64,000 nucleotides of DNA from Limnanthes douglasii subsp. nivea (GCA_036936605.1 JAUPFV010000002.1:246161305-246225304); one strand, 5' to 3'; numbered from the stretch's first letter, positions 24,609 to 37,952 are shown. The notes: a model not told the origin generated them from the letters alone. Numbers and translations: made by a program.

Positions 24609-25090
24609 CACTACAAGAATTTTTGCTATAGGCAATGAAAAATATTTATTGCAGAAAAAAATTATTTGTTGTTAAAAGCTTTTACCAACGAGAAAACGGT
24701 TCCAAAAGATTTGCTGCAATAGGTTGGACGCTTAAAGTTCTTAGAAACGAAAAATATACTTATCGTTGTAAAAAACATGAAATTGCAATAATTTATTTTT
24801 TTGTTGTAGAAAATATATAATTGCAATAAGTTTATTTTTCGCTGTAAAAAAGAGTAATTGCAATAATTTTAGTTTTCGCTATAAAAATGTGTAATTGCAA
24901 TATTTTTAGTTTTCGCTGTAAAACATGTGTATCTACAATAATTTTATTTATCACTGTAAAAAACATTTAGTTGCAATAATTTTATTTTTTGCTGTAAAAT
25001 ATTTGTAATTACAATAAATTTATTTTTCGTTGTTTAAAGTGTGTAATTACAATAAAAAAAATAGTTGTTGTAAAAATCCATAATTATATA
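24609..25090. repeat. CACTA terminus and subterminal repeats
   Basis: After CACTACAAGAATTTTTGC come about eight diverged ~38-bp units, from about 24777 to 25085. The consensus is near 'attgcaataattttagtttt' followed by 'cgctgtaaaa'. Such arrays are the binding sites of the TnpA-type protein in known En/Spm elements. Confidence 0.8.
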
Positions 25091-25470
25091 TTTAGCAACA
25101 AAAAGTTTTTTTGTTAAATATAACTTTATGCAACTAACATTGTTTTTGTAAAATATAACCTTATACAACAAAAAAAATTAATATTTTTATTTTATTTTTA
25201 TAATAAATTTAAATATATAATTGATTATATATAATATTAATTTTTTTTAATAAATTTAATATCTTTAATTAATAAATAAATATTAAATTTTATAGATCAA
25301 AATAACTGATTTTTGTTTCTAATGCCAAATTTAAATTATTTACTATTAAACATATATTGAACAATAAAAATACATTACATATATAAACAAGTAATACTAA
25401 TGTCTTTACAAAAGATTAAAGTCACTAAATTCAAAATTCAACCTAGCTAATAAAACACAAATCTAACACA
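25091..25470. other. AT-rich 3' flank of the Transposase_24-type gene
   Basis: No gene is visible. It lies downstream of the minus-strand gene that ends at 25471 and probably holds its 3' UTR. Confidence 0.4.
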
Positions 25471-26983
25471 TTACAAATCCGACAAGCCACTAGTGGCTTT
25501 CAAAATAGAGCTAATTCTCTCTACTAATTTACTTTCACATTCCGCAATAAACTTTTCTTGTTCTATCTTTTGAAGTGCTACGACATTTTCTAGCATGTTC
25601 ACTTTGTCTCTTAAATGCATAACCTCTCCGATATTTGACTTAGTAGTAGACGGAGAACTACTTAACCGAGAATAAGACCTACCAACGCCATGAATAACTC
25701 TACCGGGTTTCGTACCAATCGAGTCCTTGAGAATATTTATTGAAACGCTCGGATCAGGTTCTGATAAAGGAACATCATGATCACTCTGAGATGCTTCTAT
25801 ATCCGTAAGTATGGTCTCCATCATCCCTTCCATTTTGTTCTAACAAAAATTTAAAAACTAAGACAGTTATAACATGATTCATATAATCTTATTTACCTTA
25901 ATAATGAAACAGTACAAGCATAATAAAAAGAATAGAAAAGAGAGAAAAACAACAATTATAATAACTACAAGGTATTAGGCATAAGGTATTAGACATAGGT
26001 ATTAACCAAACCACAATACACAAACATAATTCCATATTAAAAATTCTAACACATAAATAGTTGCAATTAACTAAAGACCATGACCTCTTATTAAAAAAGT
26101 AAACCAGAACTATATGAACATATCATAACATAAACTGTACAGACATGCATACATATATATTGCAAAGCAGAACAGTTAAGAGTTTAAAAGAAAAAGGAGA
26201 ATAGTTTCATAACATAAACTGTACAAACATGCATACATATTTAGAGGAAGCATGCATTTCAACATTTATAGCAAAATTGTGATGCTTAAGTTAAAAAATA
26301 GCAACTTTGAGATGGTTATTAACAAAGTAATAATTTTAAGATACACTTACAAAGTATTCTTGGGCAAGAGGTTGATTTGAACGCACGTAAAGATCTTTGA
26401 AATTTTCAACTTCGGGAAATTTTGATCCTGCTGCTCTTCTTTTGGCAATTCGATAAGTAAGAGGAGTCGGTCCAGAGTGGTGATATATCTTTCTCTTGCT
26501 GCAATTTACTTTATTGATATCCGACCTATGCTGCAAAACTCAGTAAACATAAAAGGGTTGTAAACAACGAAGTAATAAATACACATTAGAAGATAAAACA
26601 ACTGAAGAAGTGTTACTTACTAACCTCCAAATTCTTATTGTTAAACTTAATTAGGTATCCCAAATATGAAATAGTTACAAGTATTAAAGATAATTTATGT
26701 GAAAGCCAAATTAATAGAACTAAAAACAAGGCTCAACAATCAATTTAAAAAAAATTATTACCTTAAATTTGTCAGAGTTGAAATGCTCGCAGAGATATAT
26801 CCACTGGTCGTGCTTTTTTTCACCAAGCATCTCGATAGGTGGATTGGCTATTGCATCCTCCTTATCTTTCCACAATTTGTAGTGTGCATGAAGCATGCAT
26901 TTCCAATCAGCATATCGTGATCTGAAATAGCGGTCAATGCTATTTGCAGTATCACTATGCTGAAAATTAATAACAAAGGTATC
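25471..26983 (-). CDS. CACTA second ORF, Transposase_24 (Ptta/En/Spm)-type protein, 5' part undefined
   Basis: Four exons join with phase-0 junctions and no stop: 26983-26762 (74 codons), 26645-26625 (7 codons), 26530-26351 (60 codons) and 25839-25471 (122 codons plus stop). Donors are GTAATA, GTTAGT and GTAAGT; acceptors end in TAG, AAG, CAG and TAG. The first exon ends with WIYLCEHFNSDKFK, the mini-exon encodes FNNKNLE, and the next begins HRSDINKVNCSKRK. This fits the W-x-x-L-C...F...NK-x-NR pattern of plant En/Spm second proteins. The last exon has a predicted coiled coil (about LRDKVNMLENVVALQKIEQE). Exons upstream of 26983 were not resolved; the minisatellite at 27280-29100 separates it from TNP2. 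The role would be binding the transposon ends. Confidence 0.7.
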
Positions 26984-27280
26984 CTACAAAAAAACATCAA
27001 ATATCATATAGTTAGCTAACTCAAAAATTATTTCAAAAGCAGTCAAATCTTCCAACAAATGATACGGACTGACTCGAAACGGATAATATCATTTGTACAG
27101 ACAATCAATCTCGTATCGCCAATTCTTTTTTACAACTCTCAAATAAGAGAGCATTTTCTGGATCAGTAATGGCAGCATATAAGGAACACTACAAACAGTT
27201 CCTGTATTCGGCTAAATGTAACACTTGCATAACTTCTGCTTTGTAATCCTCCCTTAGATAGCAAGACTATACCGGAACTC
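26984..27280 (-). other. Possible upstream exon or intron of the Transposase_24-type gene
   Basis: The sequence is more complex than the adjoining minisatellite, but I could not join it in frame to the exon that starts at 26983. Confidence 0.3.
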
Positions 27281-29095
27281 GTTTGCCTCGGTACCGGTCG
27301 AAAATTGAGCTGATAAATGGTTGTTGGATTCTCAATTCGTATATAACCCTTGATTATCAGTTTGGATTTAACACTTAATTCGTGATTCGTATTTAACAAA
27401 TGATACTCGGATTGGATTTAACCTTGATCGTTTTGGATTTAACACATGACTTGTGATTCCCATTTAACCTATGATTATCATACTATATATAACAAATTGT
27501 ATGTTATTCGTGCTAAACTCGTGCTTTATGATTCGTATTTAACCCTTGATTCTGAATTCAGGTTTAATAAATAATTCACGATTCGAGTTTAACAAATAAT
27601 AACATATAGTTCTCAATTTAAATTTAACATATGATTTTTAATTCGCAATTGACCCATGATCCTGAGTTCACCGTTTAAATTTCATACACGATTTACTATT
27701 CTTATATAACTTTTGATTCTCAGTTTGGATTTAACACTTTATTCATGATTCGCATTTAACAAATGATACTTAGATTGGATTTAACACATCACTTGTGATT
27801 CATGTTTAACCTATGATTTTTAATATAGATATAACGAATGATCTTTATTCGCTTTTAACCCCTGATTTGTTATTCATATTTAACCATTTATTCTAAATTA
27901 GGATTTAAAAGATGATTTGTGGTTCTTAATAAAAAAAATTAGTTCGAATTTAATAAATGATTCTCAAATTTAACACATGATTTTTAATTCACATTTGACC
28001 CATGATTCCTAGTTTGCATTTAACTCATGATTCTCAAATTAAATTTCATACACGATTCTAAAGTCATACGTGATTCTCAATTCATATATAATCTTTGTAT
28101 CTCAGTTTGGATCTAACACTTGATTCGTGATTTGCATTTAATAAATGATAGTCTGATCAGACTGAACCCATGATTCTCTGTTTGGATTTAACACATGATT
28201 TGTGATTCGTATTTAACAAATGATTCTCAATTTTGATATAACAAATGATTTGTCTTTCCCCTTGATTTGTAATTCATATTTAACAATTGATTTTCAATTC
28301 AGATTTAATAAATGATTCGTGATTCGCCTTTAAAAAATAATTCTTAATCAAGATTTAACATATAATTCTCTCTTCAGATTTAACACATGATTTTCAATTC
28401 GTATTTTTCCAATGATTCTCAGTTTGTAATTAACTCATGATTCTCATATTGAATTTCATACACGATTCATTGCTAATACATGATTCTTAATTCGTATATA
28501 ACCTTGATTTTTTTGTTCTGATTTTAAACATGACTTATGATTAATATTTTACCTATGATTCTCAATTTAGATCTAACAAATGATTATTAATTTGAGTTTA
28601 ACTCGTGATTTCTAATTCATATTTAACCATTAATTCTCAACTTAGAAATAATAAATGGTTCGTGGATTCGTGTTTAACAAATAATTTTCATTTTGGATTT
28701 AAAAAATAATTCCCAGTTCACATTTAACCTATAGTTTTCATTTCATATTTGATCAATGATTCTCAATTCACATTTAATTCATGGTTCTCAGTTTGAATTT
28801 CATACACGATTAATCGTTCATACATGATTCTTAGTTCATATATATATATCTTGATTCTTAGTTTAGATTTAACAGTTGATTCGTGATTCACATTTAATAA
28901 ATGATACTCTGATTATATTTAACATTTAATTCTCTGTTTGGATTTAAGCTTTGATTCTCTACTCGGATTTAACCTATGATTTCTCAACTTAAATATAACA
29001 AATGATCTATGACTTACGTTTAACTATGATTCATATTCAATCATCGATTCTCAATTTGGATTTAATAAATGATTCGTGATTTCCAATGAAGCTTG
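27280..29095. repeat. Degenerate ~25-bp minisatellite inside the CACTA element
   Basis: About 1.8 kb is built from diverged ~25-bp units near 'atttaacaaatgattctcaa' with alternates 'gattcgtgattcg' and 'gattctcagtttgg'. Units are too diverged for a recent expansion. A small outlier of the same motif lies at about 29425-29550. No reading frame runs through it. Confidence 0.85.
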
Positions 29096-29424
29096 TAACG
29101 CCTTGAAATTTTTGCACAAAACACAAAATTTGATAAGAACTAAGGAGAAAATCAGCTGGAGGTATAATTCAAGGTAATATAATAAAAGGACTTACGATTA
29201 CTCCTTCAGACGAGGTTCAATTTTGATGGTCTGGATTCAGAAATTTCTTTATCATTCTCTTAAGATCTTGAGACGAAGATAAATTTTTGTTTCCAAAATT
29301 TGTCTGCCTCCAACAAGTCATCGATAATATTCAAATCATCATCCAGTGTTAGATTGTAAAATGGAAGTACTGGTCCCTTCGAAAATCCCTTCGAAAATTT
29401 GGCCAAGGAAATGAAGTCTGGATG
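29096..29424 (-). other. Unique-complexity segment in the CACTA element
   Basis: It is bounded on both sides by the minisatellite. A short minus-strand frame with acidic and aromatic residues around 29220-29400 may be a leftover exon, but no splice solution was found. Confidence 0.3.
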
Positions 29425-29563
29425 CAGATCGGATTTAACATATGATTCTCACTTTGTATTTAATAATTGATTATTAGTCCATATTCAATACATGATTCTC
29501 AGTTTAGATTCAATAAATGATTCATGGTTCAATTCTAACGAATAATTCACATGAGTCTTAGTC

Positions 29564-29590
29564 TATATATATATATATATATATATATAC
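29564..29590. repeat. (TA)n microsatellite in the CACTA element
   Basis: About 27 bp of TA, between the minisatellite outlier and the 3' end of TNP2. The rest of 29591-29885 is AT-rich without coding signal. Confidence 0.9.
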
Positions 29591-29885
29591 ATAAAAAATA
29601 TATAAAGATTATGATTTTATATTTAATGAATTTTTGTTGTAACTTTATTTATGTTTTAACCAATTGTAGTGGATAATGACAAGAGATATAACAAAATAAT
29701 ATTTATTTGCCATTTTTTAAATGGTGAAAACGTCTAAACAACAATTAGTGAGCTAATAAAATTAAGAAGAGATCTAACAATTATAGAAGAGATCTAACAG
29801 TTATAGATCTTTCAAAAAGATGTCGAGGTATAATATAACCCTAAATAAAAGTTTCAATATATTTAATCCTCACAAAATATAAACC

Positions 29886-32800
29886 TTATTCAGAAAGATA
29901 TTCATTTTCTAGCTCATCCTTATCTTCAGAGTTGCTATCATATGTATCTTCATCATTCGAATCAGAAGAATTATCAAGCAGCTCCTGATTAAGTTGGTGA
30001 AATGGTAAATTATAATGAGAAAAATCAACAATTAATTCAGTAATTGGAGTAGAAACACTGGGAACATCATTAAGCACAAAAGGCTCCATAATATTAGTGT
30101 TGTCTTTAAATCCATCTGGCATCAACACGGATGTAGACGAATCTTCTTGGTATGCAACTGGATCTGTCTCATTGTCGCTAGGACTGCCATTTTCTTGAAT
30201 AGGTAATTCCCATATGTTTCGATGATGCATATTTTGAACGATCATCCAATCATCACCTAATTTGGAGTCTGGTATATTAAAAACTTGTTTTGCCAAGATA
30301 GCAAGAATATATCGATCATCTTCACAAATTCGCGTACTCGTGTTAACTGATATGAATCCTTGATCCTCTTTTATCTTTGTATCATACCAGTCACATTCAA
30401 ATAAATGTGATGTTTTAAAATCTTTGTAAACAATACTAGTTACACTTTGTGACTTGCCATAAAATTTTACTTCATTCGATTCAACATCACTAATTACCAT
30501 AACACCACTATTTTGAGTTGTTCTTCTATCATCTCGCTCTGCAATTAAAAATTTAATAGCACCATTCAAAATACACCCGCTAGCCATCTGAGAACGAATT
30601 GGACCTCTAGCAAGGGCATACAGATCATCATTGTAGTATGCACTATTTTTCAAGCGAAGTGATTGAACCTACAAAAATTTAAAAAAATTATTAAAAGTAT
30701 TAAATTTCACTCATATAGTATTTTTTTTAGTTATATGAGGGATACTTACATGAGTAAAAAACCAATCAGGAAACATTTCATAATGTTGTTTTCATAAAAT
30801 CAGTTGGGTACTTCCGCATCATTTCATTCTTATGACCCGATAACAAGTCTCTGATTTCATCACAATTCTGAAGAACACACCAATGAGCTTTCATTAATTG
30901 AGCCTCATCAAGAATTACTGTAGTTGGATGAATGCCAAAAGGCTTTGCAGCATCAGAAAATACCAAAAGAGAACCACGATTATCATTTCTAGGTATCTCA
31001 ATACTTTCACATTCTGAAGCATTAATATACATCTCACAATATGTAAGAGACTCATTAGAAATATATGCTTCCGCAATGGATCCTTCCGGTCTTGCTCTAT
31101 TTGCTACGTAATTTTTATATTTCCCAAGTAATCTGCATAAAATTGACAATATTAGCAAAATAAAATATGAATAAAATTTATTCATAGTTCAAAATATGTG
31201 TTATTTATTTACCTCTCAATCGGATACATCCATCGAAACTGCACTGGCCTAGCTAACAATGCCTCGTCTGCTAAATGTATCATAAGATGTGGCATTATAT
31301 CAAAAAATGACGGTGGTAAAATTCTTTCTAATCTACAAAGAATGATAATTATATCATCTTTTAGTTTTTGTACATCTTCTTTTTTCAATTCTTTCGCGCA
31401 AAGTTGGGAAAAAAATCGTGACAATGCTACAATAGTCTCAACAATATCTCTTCCAAAATAAGGTCGAATACCAACTGGAAAAATTCGTTGTAGTAATACA
31501 TGACAGTCATGACTTTTTAATCCTCAAAGTTTCCCATCATCCATCTTCACACATCTAGATATATTCGCGGCGTAACCATTGGGATACCGAATCGTTTTTA
31601 ACCAATTAAGAAATTCTTTATTATGATTTGGTTTTAATGTATACGACGGATGTCTTTTAACCCATTTGTCTCCTACTTTAGTCAGCCATAATTTTTTTCG
31701 TATATTCATCCGTTCTAGATCTTGACGAGATTTAAACGTGTCTTTGGTTTTCCCTTCAATATTAAGCACTGTCCCAACAATACTATCACATACATTTTTT
31801 TCTATATGCATTACATCGAGATTGTGTCTAATCTTTAATTTTGACCAATACTCAAGCTCAAAAAAAATACTTTTACCTGTCCAGTTCATATGGGAAGTTG
31901 GCCTTAGAGTTTTTCTTTGTTTGTTACTTTGGTGATTACCAATTTGACCAAAATCCAGTTGATTTATATACTCAAATATCTCATCACCTGACCAAATTCT
32001 TGGTCTAACATTTCTCTCTTCTTCACCATTAAATTTTATTTTATCTCCACGCCATTCATGTGAATCATGTAACCATCGACGATGACCCATATAACAAACT
32101 TTACCACCGTGCCATCCTGAAGTAACATCATTGAGACAAACTGGACATGCTTGATAACCTTTAGTAGACCATGATGATAACATTCCATATGCGGGAAAAT
32201 CACTTATTGTCCACATGAGAGCTGCTTTCATGGTAAATAATTTGTTCGTAGATTTATCATAAGTTGATACTCCATTCTCCCATAAGTCTTTAAGTTCATC
32301 AATCAAAGGTCGAAGATATACTTCAAGGTCTTTACCAGGTGATTGTGGTCCTGGAATCAATAAAGTCATCATAGTGAATTCTTTTTTCATACACATCCAT
32401 GGAGGTAAGTTATAAGGCACCAAGACTACTGGCCATGTGCTATGCGATGTGCTTTGATTTCCAAATGGATTAAATCCATCCGTTGCATGTCCTAGCCTTA
32501 CATTACGAGATTCTATTACAAATCTAGGATAAGTCATATCAAAAGTCTTCCATGCTTCACGTTTTTCTTTGTGCCATCTCATTTGTTTAGCTGTATGCCT
32601 TGACATGTACAAACGCATCAATCTTGGCTTTAATGGAAAATATCGCAAAATCTTATTCGGAACTCTTTTCTTATTTCTGCCTTGAGATACATGCTTATAT
32701 CGTGGTGTCATGCACACCGAACATTCTTCTAAATCTTTATTTTCCTTGTAAAATAAACAACAATTATGCTGGCATGCATGAATTTTTTCATATCCCATCC

Positions 32801-33465
32801 AGATATCTTTTAACATTTTGCGCGCTTTATAATGGTTGTCTGGTAGTAGGTTTCCTTCAGGGAGCATTTTTTTGAATAATCCTATAAAATAGTCAAAACA
32901 ATTGTTTGACATTTTATAAGTAACTTTTCCATGTAACAACTTTACAACCGCCGTAAGAACTGAAAATTCTTCATGACCATGATATATTTTTTGTTCTGCA
33001 TGGTTTAATAGTCTTTCGTACTTGTTTCCATCATCATCATTGCACATTGGAAAATCAAGATCTTCTTCCATTTGGTTGTCTACGCCATCTTCTGTTCTAG
33101 CATCAAACGTTGATTGATATGGATACACGTCATTTATCATATCCATTGTTGCCTCATTCAAATTGAAGTTTTCGACATTCTCATATGTATGATTCAAATA
33201 CGACGAGGTAGAAGAATTATCAAATGTTCCACCATGATGAATCCATTGTGTATACCCACTGGTCATCCCATTTGTTGCCAAGTGAGATTCAACAACTTCA
33301 AAATAGTGCTCAACGTAGTTGTTACACTTTTTACATGGACACCAAATTTTGTTGTTATTAATAACGGCATTTTGTTTTGCAAATGTAATAAACTCGATTA
33401 TCCCGTCCACGTATGCATCATCAGATTTGTTTGAAATATTTATCCAACTTTTATCCATAGTATTC
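29886..33465 (-). pseudogene. tnp2: CACTA TNP2-type transposase, disrupted
   Basis: Coding exons: 33465-31213 (Met at 33458), 31132-30750 and 30668-29886. The protein begins MDKSWINISN with the transposase-associated zinc region (WCPCKKCNN), then the tnp2 domain (for example DGFNPFGNQS, CPVCLNDVTS, HNLDVMHIEKNVCDS). DUF4218 follows (SQLCAKELKK, LARPVQFRWMYPIER, then VANRARPEGSIAEAY), and the third exon is DUF4216 (LYALARGP, FECDWYDTK) with an acidic tail. This is the catalytic transposase of En/Spm elements. Two breaks: a TGA at 31526-31524 where the family reads GKL-S/T-GLKSHDCH, and a 1-base shift near 30785, after which HYEMFPDWFFTH is in another frame. Introns use GT-AG. It is very likely non-functional. 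Confidence 0.85.
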
Positions 33466-33703
33466 CTGAAAAAATAAATAGTATGAAACAAAAATTAATA
33501 TCCATACTATTCGTGAAAAAATAAAAATATGGAACAAAAATTAAACGTACATATAAGTGTTTTTATTTTTTTTATGTTTAATATTAATATATTAATAATA
33601 TAGTTTTAATAGTATAAACATTAAAACTTATATTAGATATAGTGTTTTAAAACAATATATTAATGATTTAATTTTGATAATATTATCATTTCAATAAATA
33701 TAC

Positions 33704-33746
<43 letters not shown>

Positions 33747-34543
33747 ATTTTCATAATATGAATATTTTAAATTATATTATTTATATGTTTTTTAAAATTA
33801 AATATTTTTAAAATATCTATAAAATATATTATAGCATATATATATATAGGATGCGAAAATACTTTTAACTAAATATGTGTAGATAAATTTAGAATATATT
33901 TTGTTGTGTACATTTAAAAATAAATAAATCAACTAAATATTTCAAATATGTTTAAATATATTTGAAGAGATACTTTAGCATTTTCAAAATATTTTAGTAT
34001 ATAAAGAGGAGGATCGAATATTTTTAATACTAAATTAAAAATATATACTTAACTTTTTTTTGAACAAATCTATATTTAATTTAAATATTTGAAATTATTG
34101 TAAAAAATACTTTAGAATATAAGAGGAGAAGAAAATATTTTGTATTTGATATTTTTAATATTAATAGAAGATATTTTAGTATATATATTTGTAAAAATAT
34201 CTTTTAAATCGAATAATTTAAATATATTTTTAACATCTTTAAAATATATTTTAGCATTGGTGAAATTTTTTAATTCAATATTTCAAATAAATAATTTATA
34301 TACCTTAAAAGTATATTTTAGCATATAATTGGAGAAAAATATTCTAAACTAATACTCTAAATGTTGCGGTTAAATATATATGTATATTTAATAAACATAA
34401 ATAAGAGCTTTTCAAAAAATATATGTTGAATTAATTTTTTAAACAACTTTAACTTCTCTACCATATATTTTAGTATATATATAGCACCGGCATATTTATT
34501 ATCAGCAACTTTAATATTTTTAAAATAAGAGAAGAACACTAAC
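33466..34543 (-). other. 5'-UTR intron of TNP2 (inferred)
   Basis: On the minus strand a donor GAG|GTTAGTG (34544/34543) and an acceptor TTTTTTCAG (33466) bracket a very AT-rich region that includes a (TA)n tract at about 33710-33742. No coding signal is seen. Confidence 0.5.
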
Positions 34544-34688
34544 CTCAACTTGTTGGTAGTATAATTTAAACACTAATCCAAACTAATTTAGTTGAAAACA
34601 ATTCGTGATGGGTGATGTGAGAGTGATCGTGGAATTGAGGATTTGAAGTGATGGGTGATGTCAAAGTGATCTAACCCTTTAATTTATA
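34544..34688 (-). promoter_or_regulatory. TNP2 promoter and leader exon (inferred)
   Basis: TATAAATT on the minus strand at 34688-34681 precedes a leader of about 110 bp that ends at the splice donor at 34544. The leader has a repeated GACATCACCCATCAC-like string. Confidence 0.45.
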
Positions 34689-35035
34689 ATGGTTGGTAGA
34701 TCTAGTTGGTTAGGAAAATAAGGAGCCAAAATAGAAGATAGATCTAATTTGGTAAGGGATTGAATAAAAATAAAAGATAGAGTTAAATAATTAGAAAGAA
34801 AAAAAAATTAGCTAGTTGGTTAGAAAAATAACGATTGAAAATAAAAGATAGAATTTGTTAGAAGATTGAATAAAAATAAAAATAAAAATAAAAAATAGAG
34901 TTAAATGGTTAGAAAGATAAGAGTAAAAAGGTTAAACAAATAAAGTTAGACCGCAAAATAATGCTCATTTTTCTCCCGAAAAGTATAGAAAGAGCCTTAA
35001 ATAAAGGCTAAAACTGATAATATCTTTAAGCTTTA
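34689..35035. repeat. Short direct repeats upstream of the TNP2 promoter
   Basis: Motifs such as 'agttggttagaaaaata' and 'ttgaataaaaataaaa' recur several times. They sit where the right subterminal repeats would be expected, but they do not match the left-end repeats and no CACTA terminus follows. Confidence 0.45.
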
Positions 35036-36880
35036 GTTCTAATTAAAATTCACAATATGAGTTCTTCTTCCATAATTAAAATTCACAATCTCAGTTCTTC
35101 CTCCATAATTAAAATTCACAATTGGTGGATTTTGTTCTACTTCTACTCTAATCTATTTGGCTCAGGTAAGTATTTTTGGGATTTTTTTTAGTTATGTTTC
35201 ACTTTTTACAAATCAAAAAGTGTAAAGTCTAATCTGTGTTAAATTTTTTATGGTCTATTCTTGTTTGAATAGCTATAAAATCTGTGTAATTGCAAGTAAT
35301 CATGGATGTTATGGTGGATTTGCTTGTTTTTTTGGGAAGTCGGGAACTTTGTCTCTTGATTCACCTAGTTTTTCTTATATTTGATTAATAGCTCTGCTTT
35401 GTTAGATCAATTGATTAAGAAGTTCATTGTAATAATTGATTCCTTTCAATCTTTTAGATTCGTTCATCTTCGGTACCTATTAGCTGGATATCGAGTTTGG
35501 AGTGTTTTTAATTCTAGTAGCTTTTAGAGATAAACTATTAAGTTTTGATGGATTTGTCATCTAAGTTTGTTTCAGCTGTGATTGTGTACAGAAAGATAAT
35601 GTGGTATCGTTAATTCCTCTTTTAGGTTATTAGGAGGATCATAAAAACTCATTTGTGATGGAGTTAGCTTTTCTGGTGAACTATGAAAGTTAGAGTTCTA
35701 TTATCAGTCTTTGCTTAGGAGCAACCTGCAGGCGAAATAAATTAGGAAAGACAAACACAAATCTCTTAAAATGATGTTAATTTTTATCATTTCTCCCCAA
35801 CAATGATTTAAAGTAAACCTATTGCTAGATATTTCAAAATTTGATTTTGTATGATAAACCTAAATTCAAATCTGGTTTTGTTAGGAAGCCAAAGGGTTCA
35901 GAATTGCTAGCAACTGTTTTTAAGAAATAATGTGTTGAGACATGTGACGTCTATGTTGTATGTAAGGAACAAAATCTGTGCCTCGTTGAATTGATAGTTT
36001 GTATCTTGGTGGTAGGTTGGGCATTTGGAATTCCATAAGATAACATAATCATGCACATATCTAATAAATAGTCATTCGATCCTTCTTTATTTCAGAAAAC
36101 CGCGCTAGATTTTCAGATTTTTTCATAGAAGGATGTACACAAGTTCTTAAGGATCAGTGTCTGAATCAGCTAATGCATTTGAGGAATTCACAAAAACCAA
36201 GCATTTGGGAGTTACTTTACTCTCACAATATACCTCTTCAGTTTTTCATACTTAGGCAACTGCCTCTTTATCAATAGAGACTATCGTTCACGTAAAAAGG
36301 AACCCAACAAGCTATGATAACAACATTAAGAGCACTTCCTTCCAGCAGTTCAAGTCAATATATCCGGCAGTTGTCCATTAGGTACATTCCTCTTTACTGT
36401 TTAATTGTGACTTCTCGTTAGTCTCGAAATGAAGGTTGAGTTATAATCTTGACTGCCTCTTTTTAGTTAGATGTACAGGCTGCAATAGTACGTTAAGGAT
36501 CTAGTTTTAAAACACAGTTCTCGTGTATGGAAATTATTGTGAAGAGCTTGTCAGCATGCAAACCCAGAAATAGTTTATGCATCTTCCATACTAGGTCCAG
36601 CTAGGACAATCCTGAAGATCTTAAAAAAGAATAGTTCAAGTCTTTCTTACTGCAAAATCTTGGTTGAATCACTAGTTTTTCCAATTATCTTTTATTAAAC
36701 CAGGTCGGAAGCAAATTAAATGAAATTTGACATGCAGTTTCATTCTCTTTTGGCCAATTTTGTATTGTGTTTGGTGTCTTGGTTACAGGTGCAATTACCT
36801 TTTTCTTCTCAATTCCAATAAGAAGAAGTTAGCGTGGTTGCTGCCCTTGAAAGAGTGAAGTTGCTGAGAAAAGTATACCG
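35036..36880 (+). other. Leader-like and intron-like sequence of a decayed gene
   Basis: Base composition rises here. Three ~33-bp repeats of 'taattaaaattcacaat' with 'cagttcttcctcc' (about 35041-35125) are followed by a strong donor CAG|GTAAGT near 35166. This resembles a 5' leader and first intron. A short Ser-rich stretch near 36330-36375 precedes another possible donor. No long frame survives. It probably belongs with the kinase-like remnants to the right. Confidence 0.4.
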
Positions 36881-37575
36881 AATAGAGAGTAAGGCGTGTG
36901 ATTGTCATGAAAAAAGTTCAAGAGGCGAAAGCTCTGCGAGCTGCAGAATTTTGTGACGGATAGCTGAACTTATTGCCCTTGGGGATGAGCTACTGGTTCT
37001 TTCTCTCAAAGTAATCTAATTGGTGAAGGAGAGTTTGGAAAAATCTATAAATGTAGAAGAGTTTTTAAGGAGGTAATTTGTGTATATTTAGTGATGGCTA
37101 ACAAACAGATAGTTATAGTTTGGTTATGGCTCAACCAGAAGAGAGTTAGGCTCAATTTAATGATTTTTTAGCTTAAGCTCAAACTTTAACATAGACTTGA
37201 AATAATTATTTTTTTGGATATAACATTTTGATATGACTCACAAGTATTTCATCAACCTTACTTACATTCATACTCGTGATATTTCCGTAACAGGTTGAAG
37301 TATTAAGCTAATCGCCATCCCCATGTAGTTTTGCTACTTGGAGAATGCCCTGAGAATGGCTGTCTCTCTGAATACATAGAAAATGGAAGCCTAAAAGACT
37401 ATTCTCCACCAAGAAAGGAAACCATGTCTCCCACGGATAATCTTTGAAGTTGCTTGTGGGATTGTGTTCTTACGCAACTCAAAACAAGAGCCTATCTTAC
37501 ACCGAGATCTATATGAAGTCCGATTCTATTTTGTTAGACAAAAATCGGAGATGTTGGTCTAGCTAAATATGTTTT
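36881..37575 (+). pseudogene. Protein kinase pseudogene (U-box/receptor-like kinase type)
   Basis: Fragments read GEGEFGKIYKC (glycine-rich loop, near 37023-37056), then after a likely intron (ending ACAG near 37292) HPHVVLLLGECPENGCLSEY and IENGSLKDYS (near 37315-37405). Next come EVACGIVFLRNSKQEPILHRDL (near 37447-37511), the HRD loop region, then a LLDKN-like stretch. Similar wording is typical of plant U-box or cytoplasmic kinases of the PUB-kinase type. There are several stops and shifts (for example after the HRDL), the DFG region is lost, and the region between the loop and HPHVV is deleted. It is dead. Confidence 0.65.
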
Positions 37576-37838
37576 TATACTTTATGATGTCTCGGAAAAT
37601 CAATTTTTGAATATTAAGGCAGCAAAAACTATAGGACCAAAATAGAATATATATGTATGGGAATTATATATTTTTAAATATTTATGGTGGGATATCTAAA
37701 TGTCTTTTAATAAATGTAAAAAAACATGAAAAAGGGTCGCAAGATACTGTTCTTAGTTCTTGTATTCATATCTCTGGTTTGCATTTATTTTATTTTTTTT
37801 AGCAAGAAACAGTCTAATTTATTTAAAAATAGAAGAGT

Positions 37839-37851
37839 AAACTATACTACA
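37839..37851. repeat. Left target site duplication of the eIF4A-III retrocopy
   Basis: AAACTATACTACA, repeated exactly at 39499-39511 after a short A run. Confidence 0.7.
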
Positions 37852-37952
37852 GAGATTGAGAAAGATAGCAGCTCTTGAAAGTTTATCGAGGGAGGTAGAG
37901 ATTTCATCGCTGTTCGAGAGAGAAAAGTAAGAAAAAACCTTTATCGACGAAG

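Larger units (their letters stand above)
24609..35035 (-). mobile_element. CACTA (En/Spm-type) transposon, one terminus missing
   Basis: The left end begins CACTACAAGAATTTTTGC, a canonical CACTA terminus, followed by about eight ~38-bp subterminal repeats. The element carries two minus-strand genes, a Transposase_24-type gene (25471-26983) and TNP2 (29886-33465), in the usual order for plant CACTA elements. The expected right terminus (...TTCTTGTAGTG) was not found between the TNP2 promoter and the kinase pseudogene, so the right boundary is estimated. TNP2 carries a nonsense codon and a frameshift, so the copy is probably inactive. Confidence 0.8.

Noticed and set aside
27280..29095. CRISPR array or coding repeats
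   Set aside because: Units are degenerate, lack unique spacers and have stops in all frames.
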